64,000 bases of DNA from Dolomedes plantarius (lineage: Eukaryota > Arthropoda > Arachnida > Araneae > Dolomedidae), in the NCBI GenBank assembly GCA_907164885.2, contig OU015493.1:220170781-220234780 (forward strand). Direction: 5' to 3'. Below are positions 1-14,640 of this stretch, one piece after another. Within the stretch, counting starts at the first letter, position 1. Each line of letters begins with the position of its first letter. The notes beneath the pieces are model-generated. The model was not told the origin of the DNA, did no database searches, and saw only the letters and a program-made list of their open reading frames with translations. The position numbers were made by a program, and so were the translations under genes.

Positions 1-1105
1 CATGCCCTCCAACGTTAAATATCATGTAGGAAACAACATTGGCATTAGTCGCATGCAAGATGCAATTAAGTGCAGAGTTATTTGATTTAGAGAAATGTGT
101 AATCGTCGGGAATCACGAAAATGGCGGATCCTTAAGGGAAATATCTAGAGAGCTGAATTACCCAAATTCGACAGTGGCATGTGTGATCCAGAAGTAGAAT
201 GTAAGTGGTGATTGTCGGAATATGCCCCGAGTCGGCAAATCCACAAAACTAGGAAATAGAGGTCAACGGATTCTGTTCCGAGAAATTCGGAAGAACCTTA
301 CCCAACCGATTACACACATAATGAAGGAGTTTCAAAAGGCATAGTCGAGTGTTGAATACCATCCGTAAGGAAGCGCATCTGGGACGTTTCCATGGTCTTG
401 CTGCCACCCATAAGCTTTTGATCACAATGTCTAACCGCGCTGATCTGTTAATGTGGTGCAAAGCACGTCGAAAGGGGAACGTAGATCAGTGGAAATGAGT
501 TCTCTGGAGGTTCACCCTCTACCGTTAGAATGGCAAGGCCTGGGTCTGGCGTCTACCCGGCGCCTCCTGCTTGAATGCATTGTGCCCCCAGTAAAGTTCA
601 GCGGAGGTGGAATTAGATTCTGGGCTTTTTTTCCTGGTATAGTCTAGGAGCCTTGGTTCCAAATCATGGTAAGCTCAACGCCGACGCCTACTGCACTATT
701 TTGGATGACTATGTGCTTCCTACGGTTTCGCAGTTTTACGGGTTGGCCCATGTTACTTCCTGGACGACAATACCTGCTGTCATGTTCCGAGGTACACCGT
801 GGATTTGTATGGTGACAATGGGGTTAGCCGAATGGACTGGCCTGCCCAAAGTTTAGATCTGAACCGTAAGGAGAACCTCTGGGACAAGTTGGATCGCCGA
901 ATTAAGGGGTACAGCAACCGTTTAAAATGGGTGAAGAAACTTACAAGTCTTCTCCAAGCCGAGTGGAAGAAAATACCTCTAGCCGACATACAAGGACTTT
1001 TGGAAAGCATGCTGTAATTGACTCTCGTGGAGGCTCTACCAACTATTGAGTATGATTTTTTTTTCTTTTCTATCACAGTTTTCCAAATGCTGATTGGTAG
1101 ATAGT
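1..1105 (+). mobile_element. Tc1-like element, family D copy 1 (left end outside window)
   Basis: This is a decayed Tc1-like DNA transposon. It aligns along its length with the second copy near 26.9-28.0 kb. Its right end at about 1084-1105 is the inverted counterpart of the left end of that copy at 26873, both reading CTATCTACC outward-in and followed by a TTTGGAAA block. The left TIR lies before the window. A TA-rich tract follows immediately. No intact reading frame remains, so this copy cannot supply transposase. Confidence 0.8.
60..1049 (+). pseudogene. Tc1-like transposase, family D, decayed
   Basis: Reading from the ATG at 60, the frame starts a Tc1-type N-terminal helix-turn-helix (ending VIQK) and then meets a stop. 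Later pieces in several frames keep the WGxF-like core region, a second catalytic-Asp block (FLDDN near 750) and a third-acid block (DLNRKENLW near 860-885). The first catalytic Asp is absent: the codons for VLW run straight into RFTLYR near 502-523, where the family has a four-residue insert containing SDES. The same gap and a following TAG are shared with copy 2. It is a pseudogene with multiple stops and frameshifts. Confidence 0.75.
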
Positions 1106-1170
1106 GTATATACATATGTGTGTGTATGTATATATATAAACATACATTTATATTTATATATATATATATA
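1105..1170. repeat. TA/GT-rich microsatellite between two transposons
   Basis: Irregular TA, TGTA and TTTA dinucleotide-like sequence fills the interval between the right end of the Tc1-D element and the left TIR of the mariner. Confidence 0.8.
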
Positions 1171-2153
1171 CGAGGGCTGTCCGTAAAGTATCCGAACTGA
1201 ATGTATAAAACATAATACAGACACCGGTCTGCATGCGCACGCTAATTAGCATGTTTAAACATATGTAAACTTGATATGTTCGCAATTATCCAAGCACTGC
1301 GAAGCGCGGTTCTCTTGTAGCAATGACGAAAAGTGAACGCAGTGGAAGTCTCGTGTCGGGTTGGATCATGACGGAATCTACTGAGCAACGTGTTTGCATC
1401 AAATTTTGTAATAAAATTGGAAAAACGGCAACCGAAACGTTCGATTTGCTTAAGAAAGCATATGGTGATGATCTTATGGGCCGAACTCAGGTGTTTCAAT
1501 GGTTTAGACGTTTTAAAGATGGAAGGGAATCTGTGGAAAGTGATGCACGATCAGGGCGTCCATCAACATCGAGAAATGATGTCAAAGTGGAACATGTTGG
1601 TACTGTGGTGCGACCAGATCGACGAATGACAGTTCGAAAGATTGCGGGAGGTGGACAGATTATCGAGAGGTGGACAAACCATTAATAAAGAGTTCTACCG
1701 TGATGTTCTTAGGCGACTTCGTGATTCCGTGAGGAGGAAACGACCAGCAAAGTGGAAATGTGGGAAATGGATGCTTCACCACGATAATGCCCCTGCTCAC
1801 TTCTCACATGTGGTTCAAAACTTTTTAATCAAACATGGCACCGTTCAAGTCCCGCAACCTCCCTACTCACCAGACCTCGCTCCGTGCGACTTTTTCGCAT
1901 TTCCAAAGCTAAAGAAATCGCTTAAAGGACGACGGTTTGAGGATGTGACGACCATCAAACAAAAAGCGACCGAACAGCTGTTGACCATTCCAAAGAACGA
2001 CTTCCAATCCTGCTTCCAAGAGTGGCAACAACGTTTGGCTAAGTGTGTTTCTTCTCAAGGACGATACTTTGAAGGGAATTAAACTGAAGTATGTATATCC
2101 ATTATATTTGTTTAGTTATAAATTAAATTCGGATACTTTACGGACAGCCCCCG
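1171..2153 (+). mobile_element. Mariner element, internally deleted, TIRs intact
   Basis: The 26-bp TIRs at 1171-1196 and 2128-2153 differ at one position (left CGAGGGCTGTCC, right complement CGGGGGCTGTCC). A TA lies on each side, as expected for a mariner target duplication. The element is 983 bp against roughly 1.3 kb for full-length mariners. The missing part is the middle of the transposase. It sits inside a TA-rich tract. Intact TIRs mean it could have been moved in trans, but it cannot encode its own enzyme. Confidence 0.92.
1323..2082 (+). pseudogene. Mariner transposase with internal deletion
   Basis: The 5' part (1323-1685) encodes the mariner N-terminal helix-turn-helix, including FCNKIGKTATETFDLLK, VFQWFRRFKDGRESVE and the linker SGRPSTS. 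The 3' part (1642-2082, another frame) begins near GGQTINKEFY. It carries the second catalytic Asp in HHDNAPAH, the third in SPDLAPCDFF, and the family C-terminus ending GRYFEGN. The first catalytic Asp and its surroundings are deleted. The junction lies between two copies of GAGGTGGACA at 1648-1657 and 1667-1676, suggesting microhomology-mediated deletion with a few filler bases. It is non-functional as an enzyme. Confidence 0.9.
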
Positions 2154-2216
2154 TATATATAAATAAATATATATATATACACTCACATGTACATACATAC
2201 ACACACACATACATAT
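2154..2216. repeat. TA/CA-rich microsatellite
   Basis: TA and ACAC-type simple repeats continue the tract into which the mariner inserted. Confidence 0.8.
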
Positions 2217-3855
2217 ACTTGATGGCAATGGAACGTCTAAGTTTTGCTCGAGATTTGATGGCTTTGAGAATGGAGATAACATCCAAATTTAACCTTCTTT
2301 CTGTGCCAATAGCTGTTTTTTTATCAGCACTTCTTTCGAAATGAGGTTAAATCGTCGATTGTCGTTTTTTTAAAACTTTTATATCACATTTCATGGAATT
2401 TTCCAACCCCGTTTGGCGATCTATCGCCGCAGTTGGTAACATGTTCTTCATATTAACAATTTGTTTCAATAAAATTAGTTTTAATAAAAAATATTACTTT
2501 AGATAAAGTATTGATGGCTCACTGCGGAAGACGCTTGAATATAGAGATAAAATCGGTCACAATACGAAAGAGACCGTGGTAATTATACACGAAGTGAACC
2601 AGATTGTAATTTAAATGAAGACGAAAAAACAATATCGGAAACGAAACAAATTTAGAAAAATTTCAAGTCCGCGCAAAGCGTTTGAAAAGACGAAAAGTTT
2701 TAAATGTAAATTATTATCTTATCTCTCCCAAGTAAGTTATCATTTTATCGGTAAGATAGATTTCCAGCAAAATCCGATTTTCTTCACTAGCGAATCTTAA
2801 AGCCTATTATTTCCACAGCACAAACACATGCAATTCGTCTGAGTGGAAATTTAATTATGAAAATATGATAGCAATGAAAAGTAAATGCGTATTGATTTCA
2901 GCCGGTAAAATCTCAGGATTATTTTACTTAACAAATATTGACAGTGTAAGACAAAGAACCACGTCCAATAATTTTAAAAAAGTAACTGCACGCAATAATT
3001 AAAAGAAATCCTCGTTGATACATGATCAATAATTATTTACTTATTTGCGTAAAGAGCTTAAAAACCAGATCGGGAGATTGCGTGTACCATCGATTTTCAG
3101 TTTGCTTGAATGCGATAAAAAAACTTAAATAACTCGAATACTAAGAAAATTATTGAAATCTAACTGAATAAACCTATGGGATTATCAACGATAGATCAAA
3201 GTATACCATAGAGGGAAAAAATTTTAAACATTATAATACCTCATTGCGAAAAATTAAGAGGATTTATTTATAGACGATTTATTTTTATATGCTCGAAGCA
3301 GGAGAATTATTCTTTAAACGCATTACAACAGAAATAAATTAGGGATTTTTTAGCGGAACGGGGACTATTTTCGTACTGGAAACGTCATAAAACAGAAAAA
3401 AATACGGGAATTTTTAAGATTTGAACAAAAATTACTGTTTTGCTCCCATTTTATAAATTCGTCAAATTTGCGAATGTTTTAAAAGGATGAATCCATTTTT
3501 TTAATCAATGCCGAATTCGCGGACCACTTCTTAGTTTTTCTTGAACCACCTGTGGTTCGTGGATCATCGGTTGATAACCAGTTGCCTGCAGCAAACACGT
3601 AACACTCGAAATGTGATGTGGGCCGTATTAATTTAAAGAAAATCTGCGAAAATGTTTTATCCAACAAAAAATAAATTAATGATTATATAATTATTAAATA
3701 AATATTAATATTCATTACTCAGAAATTCTTTTCGTAATACTATAAATAAAAAAATAGTATTCCTTATGTTTTAGATTTATAATATTATGCCTCTTCACAA
3801 AAAAGCTTCGCTGGCCACAGAGTGAGTGCTGGCGGCCGTATGCTGTAGAGGCCTG
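2217..3855. other. AT-rich stretch, nothing recognised
   Basis: I see no conserved protein, RNA gene or terminal repeat here. Short open frames at 2615-2800 and 3479-3667 are low-complexity, Lys- or Ser-rich, and lack any family motif. Confidence 0.5.
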
Positions 3856-3863
3856 GTCTGGAA

Positions 3864-4621
3864 CAGTGTTCCTCAACCTTTTTTTTGACGTGGCCCCTTT
3901 TGACTTTTTTTTCGTTACCAGAACATGTTTTATTTATAATTTTTATACAAAGTGCAATTACATAAAAATTTATATTTAAGTATTTCTCGTCTTGTGTGAC
4001 CGTTGCGCCTGATGACCCAACATAAACTCTTTTATATTGCTGTGAGGGTTAACAGAAGAAAAACTCTGACCCTTATGTTAGGCGATCCCGCGTGTGGCTG
4101 AGCAGATAACTAACCCGACCGAAACCCGCTCCCACCAAATAAGAATCAGGAATTGCCATAAAATACAGTTTTGCTTTATTACAAAGCTGTGGCATTATTT
4201 TCGATACTGTATCCTCTATCTGGAAATAGTGTTTATTGTGACTGAAAGATCCTTTGGCTGCTGTGTCACTCTGCAGCTCTATGAGAGCTTCAACCGAGGA
4301 GACATCCATCTGCTGCATTCACAGCAAAAGCATCAGCTACTCAGGCGGGGATATCCATGTCTAGCAGATGACGGAAACGATGTCCATGTCATAAAACCTC
4401 TTAAAACTATCCATATACACAATTATTTCACAATTAACTGCCACTAAAAGGGCAACGTAGAGTATTCAACATCTGTGTAATACCCTACGCTGCAATTTGT
4501 TTCCTTCTGTGGCCGCCTAGTTTTGTGTCATGGTCCCCCTATGAAACGATTTTCCCCTGTGCGACCCCGGTATATTCTAAGGCCTCCAGGGGCCCGTATG
4601 GACCACTGTTGAAAACCACTG
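3864..4621 (-). mobile_element. Short hAT element with 8-bp target duplication
   Basis: The element starts CAGTGTTCCTCAACC and ends with the complement of CAGTGGTTTTCAAC. It is flanked by GTCTGGAA (3856-3863) and GTCTAGAA (4622-4629), an 8-bp target duplication with one mismatch. These are hallmarks of the hAT superfamily. It is 758 bp and does not encode an intact transposase. A C-terminal hAT-like relic lies inside on the minus strand. Confidence 0.85.
4020..4318 (-). pseudogene. hAT transposase C-terminal relic
   Basis: The minus-strand frame 4318-4073 contains YLVGAGFGRVSYLL followed by RDRLT. This resembles the dimerisation region of ZBED-type hAT transposases, where the usual pattern is YLVExGFSxVxxLLxKxRNRL. 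Weak further similarity continues toward 4020 with a stop. It marks the enclosing short element as a deletion derivative of an autonomous hAT. Only the last domain is recognisable. Confidence 0.6.
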
Positions 4622-4629
4622 GTCTAGAA

Positions 4630-6976
4630 GTATGTTTTAAGCCAAGAAAATATTTTTTTTTTTTTTTAGGATTTAGCGACCTATTTAATCTGTTTACAAA
4701 AGTTATTTTAGATATGGTCATTTTTCGGCCAACAAGGCACGAGGAAACTCTACCAGCTGAATATCTCGACGATGGGAGAAGTCATTTACAGTTTATGACA
4801 TCTCTCACTTTAAAACGTTGTCTCCCTTTCTGCGCTGGGGTCGAGATCATTATAAAAGTCGCTTCCGTGTGATTATGGATGGAAGAGGTGGGGTGTAGAG
4901 TTCAGGGAGGATGTAGAATTCGAAAAAGGGTCGTTTTTCAGAGACAACGAAATTACGAGCCCGTTTCGATGAAAAATTTATTAAACAAACCTGCTTTTTT
5001 CGCCAAACTGACGTACAAACAAACCCTTTAATGCAGGTTTCAAAAATTAATCATTCTTTTTGTAGTTCTTCGATAACTCCCGAGTAATTACGCCTGTGTA
5101 AATATTATCAATAGGGGAAACACAAAATGCCAAATGCGTCTCCAAAACGGGAAATTTTTTGGCAAAAAAAGATAAATGTTATTTTCCAAACGAAAATCGA
5201 GATTTATTTTTCTATCATATCATAACGTGACAGGGATTCCGTGCGTGGAGAATTAATGAATAACAAATTTATAAACACATTCCTAATCTAGCCTTTCTTT
5301 AAATTTAGTAATTACTACATATTTTTGGAATCTTCCGTCGCTATTGACGCTTCGTTATTTACGCCAGAAGTAATTTTGTGAGGCCAATAAGCGCTTTGAA
5401 ATGCAATTAATTTTTTGCCCATTTAATTAGTCAGTGTCAAGTTTCATTTTTAGAAAACTTGTTACGCGTTTATTATCACTCAAAGTGTATACTGAGTTAT
5501 AGAGTAAACATAATTGTGATACGAAAATAATTAACACAGTTTGATGGCTTCTTTATTCCTTACTTCCCTGTGGCTCTTTTCCCTATATCGATTTGCGGGT
5601 TTTTCTTTATGTCCCTTAAACTGTCTCCTCTTACCAATAGAACCTTGTAAACAATTGAGCATTATTTTGATGGCATAGTTCTTTCCTTCGAAAAAGTACT
5701 TTAAATTTATTCAGTTGTTATTGCTAGAAACTTAACAAACGATGTCACGTGTTTCTGGATGGCAGCAGTATATCTCCTATATAATAACAGCTGAAGGTAA
5801 ACAAATGTTAGTGTGTCAGTCAGCAGACACGGGGACGGGCTAATCTCGCGAACCGAGCATAGCAGGATATCGCGACTAGTACCGATGGACGCGGACGGAC
5901 GAGACGCGTGCACTGGTGCCATAAAAACTTCAAACTTTTTTAATTATAAAATTAACACCGCCGAACTCAAAAGAAGCGGACAGCAGAAACAGATGACATT
6001 CTGAGTGGGCCAGCTCCTTTCAGTTTCGCAAATTTCAACTATTTTCATGCATGCAAAATTGAACTTTTTCGCCCACCAATCGACAAATTTTTTATTCCCA
6101 TGTGTTTTTCAACTCTTCATCTTTTAGGATATACACATTTTTATAAAGTTAAAAATGTTTTTCATTTCAAACGCAGCTTTTCCCCAAAGCAGTTTTCCGA
6201 ATTTCCCGGAATCGACAATTTTGATAGACAAATATTTCGGTTTTCTGCACCTATTAATGTCAATTTTACGATTTATCGACATTTGCTAGATTTTCAGCTT
6301 CCAAAATATAAGAAATACAATTAATAAAATAAATGTTATCATTCTAAAAAAGCGTAATTAGAGAACTCTCTTTTGAAATTTCCCGCACTGATCGCCATAG
6401 TATCTGAATGTAACTGAATGGGGAGTTCAAAATTTTTCGACTTATTATTTTACTCACTAATAATTCCAGCAAGTTCGTAAAATTTGTTTCTAATTAATGA
6501 GCAACTGATGAGGATTCTTCCGCCACCAATTTTGAATTCATCAAAACTGTCTTTCTATTTTTTTATGCACTTTTTACTCCCATGAGATGTGATATTTACA
6601 TTCGGCCATTTTGCCAAAAGGAAAATAATTACTTGATAACGAGTCATCTATTTAATAATTGAAATCCTGAAATAATTTTAAAGTACCAGAAATAATTTTT
6701 GTTTTAGCAAATGAGAAGTTAAAATCTTTAGAATTTATTCTAATTCAATAAACTACTTTTTTGTTTAAAAAGCAAAATTTGACAACGGAAATTGGAAAGA
6801 AGTTTTTCAGAAGCCAAAAACCAAAATTTGAAAAAGAGAATTTTAAATAGTTATTTCATTTTTTTAAAATTCTAACATATTTATAAAAGTTATTAAACAG
6901 TGTTTAATATTTAAGAAATAAAACCATTTCATTTTAAATCGAAAAAGCAACACATCGTGTTCCCACTCAGATAGCT

Positions 6977-6978
<2 letters not shown>
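4630..6978. other. AT-rich stretch, nothing firmly recognised
   Basis: No TIR, LTR or protein motif is evident. A short GC-richer island at about 5815-5925, rich in CpG, stands out within AT-rich DNA and may be a fragment of an older element, but I cannot name it. Confidence 0.4.

Positions 6979-7031
<53 letters not shown>
6979..7031. repeat. (TA)n microsatellite
   Basis: A pure TA tract of about 53 bp passes into TGTA and TG repeats at 7031-7062. Confidence 0.95.
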
Positions 7032-7043
<12 letters not shown>

Positions 7044-7253
7044 GTGTTCATGTGTGTGTGTTTGGACCTACCCATGTACGGGGCACTTGGCGCGCAGGAG
7101 ATGGAATTTTTTTGTAACGTCCTAGAGTGACGTACTCGGCTTGCATCTCTCACCTGATAACGAGCAAACATGTTTTTCCTGAGATTAATACTTAATTTTC
7201 TATTTTTATGTAAATAGTTACTGTAAATATACAAGTAGACATTAAGCTCTCGG

Positions 7254-7834
<581 letters not shown>

Positions 7835-7845
7835 ATATATATATA

Positions 7846-7891
<46 letters not shown>
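7835..7891. repeat. (TA)n/(TG)n microsatellite abutting a Helitron 5' end
   Basis: TA and TG repeats run directly into the TC that begins the Helitron at 7892. Confidence 0.9.
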
Positions 7892-10895
<3,004 letters not shown>

Positions 10896-10898
<3 letters not shown>

Positions 10899-12178
10899 GT
10901 GGTTATCAAATTAATGGAAACAGTTAGGAAAAACATGAAATTCTTTATTAATATGGTATAGGATCATCTATGGCATTTAATACCACCTCGATTCACTAAG
11001 GAAGTGAATTAAGAAATTCATGAATAGTGGTTAAGAGAATATTATACCATTCTTTATGGATAAATTGTCAATGTTCGTGTAGAAATCCTATTGCTGAGTA
11101 TTGATTCCTGACTCTGTTCCCTAAAACAGACCACAGCAGTTAAATGAAATTGAGGTTTAAGTACTTTGCGGGCCCGATAAGGTGTTTGACTTGGTTTTTT
11201 ATGTTCCTCAAACCACGACCTAACAAGTCTAGCTGTATGGATAGGAGCATTATCATCAGGGAGAATGCCATCTCCCACAGGAAACAATTTTTGCACCATA
11301 GGATGGATCTGGTCGGCTAAAAGTTCGCCATAGTCCTTCCCAGTCAATCTCCCTGTCGGGGTTACAATAGATCGCTTTTGAAAACCAAGAGATGGCCGCC
11401 GAAACCCTGAGAAATTTCTTCTCCATGTTTGACAGCTGGCTTGAGACAAGCATGATAATACGCTTGTGTAGGTGTTCTTCAGACATACTCACGTCCTGTT
11501 GCAGGGAACAAAGTGAACAATGATTCGTTTAACCAAATGTCATATTTCAACGTATCACTCTACCACGATTTGTGCTCGGGGCACCACTGTAGAAGACGGT
11601 TTGTTTCCACATCTGTTACAAGTGGCTTGGGAATTTCTACTCTGCCGTAAATGTTTTGTTTCTGAAGTTTTCTCTTACCTGGAATGCCTGGTACTGGAGC
11701 CTGCAGATTAAAATGGAGCTCTACGGTCACTTTGGCTGCAGTTGTCTTCTTTTTTGAAGTCACAGTCTGAAGCGGACTGTGATCACCTGTCAGTCTCTTT
11801 CACTTAGCTTTCCCTTTCGTCCACTATTCTGTTTCACAGACGATGTCTTTCCGTGAACTCTGTATGCCATCATGACTTCCGATATCATAGCTCGGTAAAC
11901 ACCCAAACCCATGAGGGCTGTTGTAACAGATACTCCAAATATACGCGCTTCAACAATTTGCCTTCTGCACGGTCTACAAGGTTTGGCATCTTACGCTATC
12001 CCCATAGTTTCATCACTGCATGATGCCCATAGTTTCAAAACTGCTACTTTAGAGTAGATTAATGTATACACTATATTCTATAAAAAAATATTGGTCCCTA
12101 AACTTGTTTTTACGGAATAAGAAGCACTTCCATAAACACCACTAATATTGATGCGTTGCCATTATTTTGATAACACAC
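10896..12178 (-). mobile_element. Tc1-like element family A, copy 2
   Basis: The left TIR starts CAGGTGGTTATCAAATTAAT. The right end, read on the minus strand, is TGTGTTATCAAAATAATGGC, an imperfect inverted match. TA repeats lie on both sides. Length is about 1.28 kb, typical for Tc1. The minus-strand transposase gene inside is decayed. Confidence 0.85.
11054..11989 (-). pseudogene. Tc1-like transposase, family A, decayed
   Basis: On the minus strand the likely start is the ATG at 11989 (MPNLVDRAEGK). A recognition-domain block KVTVELHFNLQAPVP...GKRKLQKQNIYGR lies at about 11730-11630. The catalytic part at 11449-11054 contains GRLTGKDYGELL and the second Asp in DDNAPIHTARLVRSWFEEH. Frames change between these blocks and stops intervene. 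The third-acid region downstream is not clearly kept. It is a pseudogene by several lesions. No intron signals are evident. Confidence 0.75.
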
Positions 12179-12199
12179 ATATATATATATATATATATA
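12179..12199. repeat. Short (TA)n tract between Tc1 and Helitron ends
   Basis: About 20 bp of TA repeat separates the right end of Tc1-A from the CTAG end of the next Helitron. Confidence 0.9.
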
Positions 12200-12365
12200 C
12201 TAGCTGTTAGGAATGAATTCTACCTATAGTGTAAAATCGTAATTTCATTTATGGGTATTTAAAAGTATATGTACAGTATCCAAATGATAAAATAAAATTA
12301 TAAATTCACTCTATTATTTAATTCAAAACTTGATTATAAACAACACTTTTAGTTTTCTATATTCA

Positions 12366-12850
12366 TCTCAGTGACTCCGAAAGCAATGGATACGACACTA
12401 CACTCAGACATTTTTGACATTTTATTTTCCCCCTTCCCCCCTCCTCACACAATGCTGATGCGGGGGCTGAACTTGCACTTAAACGGCATCAGTTGTGTCA
12501 GTATTCGTCTCAGTGACCCCGAAAACTATGGAGTCGACAAAACTCTCGGTCATTTTGGACATTTTGTGTCCTCCCCATCCCCCCCCCCAACGTTGATTGG
12601 GGGGAGGGTGCTGAACTCTCACTTAAACGGCATTGGGATTGCCACTATTTCTCTCAGAAACCCCGAAAACTATGGATTCGACATTACTCTCGTCAATTTT
12701 GGAGATTTTATATTCTTCATTCTTCCCCCCTCAACTCCTATGTTAATGGGGGGGGCTGAACTTGTACTTGAATGACATCGGGAGTGTCACTATTAATCTC
12801 AGCGATCCCGAAAACTATGGATTCGACAGTGATATCAGTCGTTTTTGATT
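12366..12850. repeat. Minisatellite, four units of about 144 bp, inside H2
   Basis: Units begin CTCAG at 12366, 12509, 12653 and 12798. Each carries a CCGAAAACTATGGATTCGAC-like block, a TTTTGGACATTTTAT block, a C-rich run, GGGGGGCTGAACTT and a CACTTAAACGGCAT block. Unit length is close to a multiple of three, which produces a long spurious open frame at 12371-12775. I do not regard that frame as a gene. Confidence 0.9.
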
Positions 12851-13011
12851 ATTTTTACATGTGACCCCCTCCTAGGGTGCTAGGGGTGTGTTATTGTGAA
12901 TTTAAACCATTCTCGAATCAACTTAATCTCACACACAAAATTTCATAAAAATCAGTCCAGCCGTTTAGGAGGAGTTCAGTGACATACACACGGACAGAAG
13001 AAATGTATATA

Positions 13012-14400
13012 CACTCATGGACAAAAAAATTAGCGCACCAAGAAGGAGTCGTCAAAATGAAACGAAATTTTACATACGTAATGACTACTTTGATATAAGT
13101 AAATGATAAGAAAATCAAAGAAAAAGGATAATTTATTTCAGAGAAAAAGGCAAAAGAACGGAGGAGTTAATACTCCGTTGGACCCCCTCTAGCGCGAATG
13201 CACGATGCGATACGATCGGGCATTGAATCATACAAGTTCTGTATGATGTCTTGAGACATTTCGTTCCATATTTGCTGTAACCTTGCCTCTAGTTCGTTAA
13301 AACTCGTGGGATGCGCAACTCGTCGTCCCAAATGATCCCAGATATGCTCTATTGGAGACAAATCTGGGGATCGGGCAAGCCAAGGAGGGGTAGTAACAGT
13401 GCGGAGACAGTTTTGTGACACCCTTGCCGTATGAGGCCCAGCATTGTCTTGTTGAAAAATGGCTCCTGGGAGCCGTTGCATGAGTGGCAACATATGTGGT
13501 TGCAGGATTTCATGAACATAATGCTGGGCTGTCATGGTGCCACGGAACAATACTAGGGGTGACCGTGTATTGTAGACAATGGCACCCCATACCATCACAC
13601 CAGCTGTGGGAGCGATGTGTCGCTGTACAGCAAAGGCAGGATTGAAGCGTTCACCACGGGCTCTCCACACACGAAAACGATTGTCATCACTGCCGAGTTT
13701 GAATCTGGATTCGTCACTAAAGACGACCTGGTTCCATTCCACTGCAGTCCAGTTTCCTCGTGCGCGGCAAAACTCCAAACGGAGGCGTCGATGGGTGGAC
13801 GTCAAATGCAGCACACGTAATGGGCGCCGCGATACCAACTGTCCTTCAGCCAGGCGCCTTCGTATGGTTCGAGAAGACACAGAGGCCCCTAGTGAAGGTG
13901 CTACCTGTGCCTGGATGGCGGCCGATGAAGCATTTGGCTGTACGCGTGCATTTCTTACGATGTGGCGGTCTTCTCGACGACTGGTCTGTCGAGGGCGTCC
14001 TGAGCCTGGTCTTCGTGTACATGACATCTCTCGGGTCCACTGGTCCCAACACCTCCTCACAACACAATCAGAGCGGCCTAACCACCCAGCCTCCATCATC
14101 CCGACGATTCTCCCCCTCTCAAACTGCGACAACTGCTTATATTGTCTTCGAACACGGCGTAATGGCATGTCTATCACATCTCTTCCTTTGTAAATGATTC
14201 AGCACACTCAAACAAGGTTTGGTTACCTGTTTTATACTCCACAGAGTACGATGTACAACGCCCTCTACCGGCTATACTTAATGCGCAATCACGCTGCATT
14301 TCTAATCACTTGCATATCTCCCCGACATGTACCTTCATTGCAAGTTTCTTTACGATCCCGCAATTATTTCTTGGTGCGCTAATTTTTTTGTCCATGAGTG
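13012..14400 (-). mobile_element. Tc1-like element family B, copy 1, complete
   Basis: Perfect 33-bp TIRs lie at 13012-13044 and 14368-14400 (starting CACTCATGGACAAAAAAATT), with TA on both sides (13010-13011 and 14401-14402). Length is 1,389 bp. It is inserted in the 5' terminal TATATA of a Helitron. It encodes one uninterrupted transposase on the minus strand. Identical TIRs and the open frame suggest a young insertion compared with its neighbours. Confidence 0.95.
13167..14177 (-). CDS. Tc1-like transposase, family B, uninterrupted (336 aa)
   Basis: This is a DDE-type cut-and-paste transposase acting on the 33-bp TIRs around it. The N-terminus (about residues 14-110) carries paired helix-turn-helix DNA-binding domains joined by SGRPRQ at 59-64. 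The first helix-turn-helix looks about eight residues short between MEAGW and LGRSDC compared with my memory of the family. The catalytic acids are Asp155 (VVFSDESRF), Asp244 (FQQDNAGPHTA) and Glu277 (SPDLSPIEHIW). I count 32 residues between the last two, against the usual 34 in Tc1. The C-terminus ends RARGGPTEY. The start at 14177 gives the longest frame; a second Met follows three codons later. It is the only intact coding sequence in the window. Activity is uncertain because of the shortened DNA-binding region. Confidence 0.92.
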   Translation of the reverse strand: MIDMPLRRVRRQYKQLSQFERGRIVGMMEAGWLGRSDCVVRRCWDQWTREMSCTRRPGSGRPRQTSRREDRHIVRNARVQPNASSAAIQAQVAPSLGASVSSRTIRRRLAEGQLVSRRPLRVLHLTSTHRRLRLEFCRARGNWTAVEWNQVVFSDESRFKLGSDDNRFRVWRARGERFNPAFAVQRHIAPTAGVMVWGAIVYNTRSPLVLFRGTMTAQHYVHEILQPHMLPLMQRLPGAIFQQDNAGPHTARVSQNCLRTVTTPPWLARSPDLSPIEHIWDHLGRRVAHPTSFNELEARLQQIWNEMSQDIIQNLYDSMPDRIASCIRARGGPTEY

Positions 14401-14408
14401 TATAAAGA

Positions 14409-14640
<232 letters not shown>

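Larger units (their letters stand above)
12200..14408 (-). mobile_element. Minisatellite Helitron H2, interrupted by Tc1-B
   Basis: On the minus strand the 3' end is CTAG at 12203-12200 followed by T. The 5' TC is at 14408-14407 after an A. The body matches H3 (34751-35479) and H4 (38326-39525). A Tc1-B element (13012-14400) sits in the AT-rich 5' terminus, so only a few bases of Helitron lie beyond it. About 55 bp next to the 3' end, including the terminal hairpin seen in H3 and H4, is deleted: GCTGTT joins AGGAATGAATTC directly. Confidence 0.8.

Noticed and set aside
5815..5925. CpG-rich island as a promoter or LTR
   Set aside because: No paired LTR, TATA box with spacing, or downstream gene was found.
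12371..12775. 134-residue open frame with repeated peptide
   Set aside because: Lies entirely within the Helitron minisatellite whose unit is near a multiple of three; no start context or homologue.
13579..14197. 204- and 145-residue plus-strand frames opposite the Tc1-B transposase
   Set aside because: Antisense shadows of the transposase on the minus strand.
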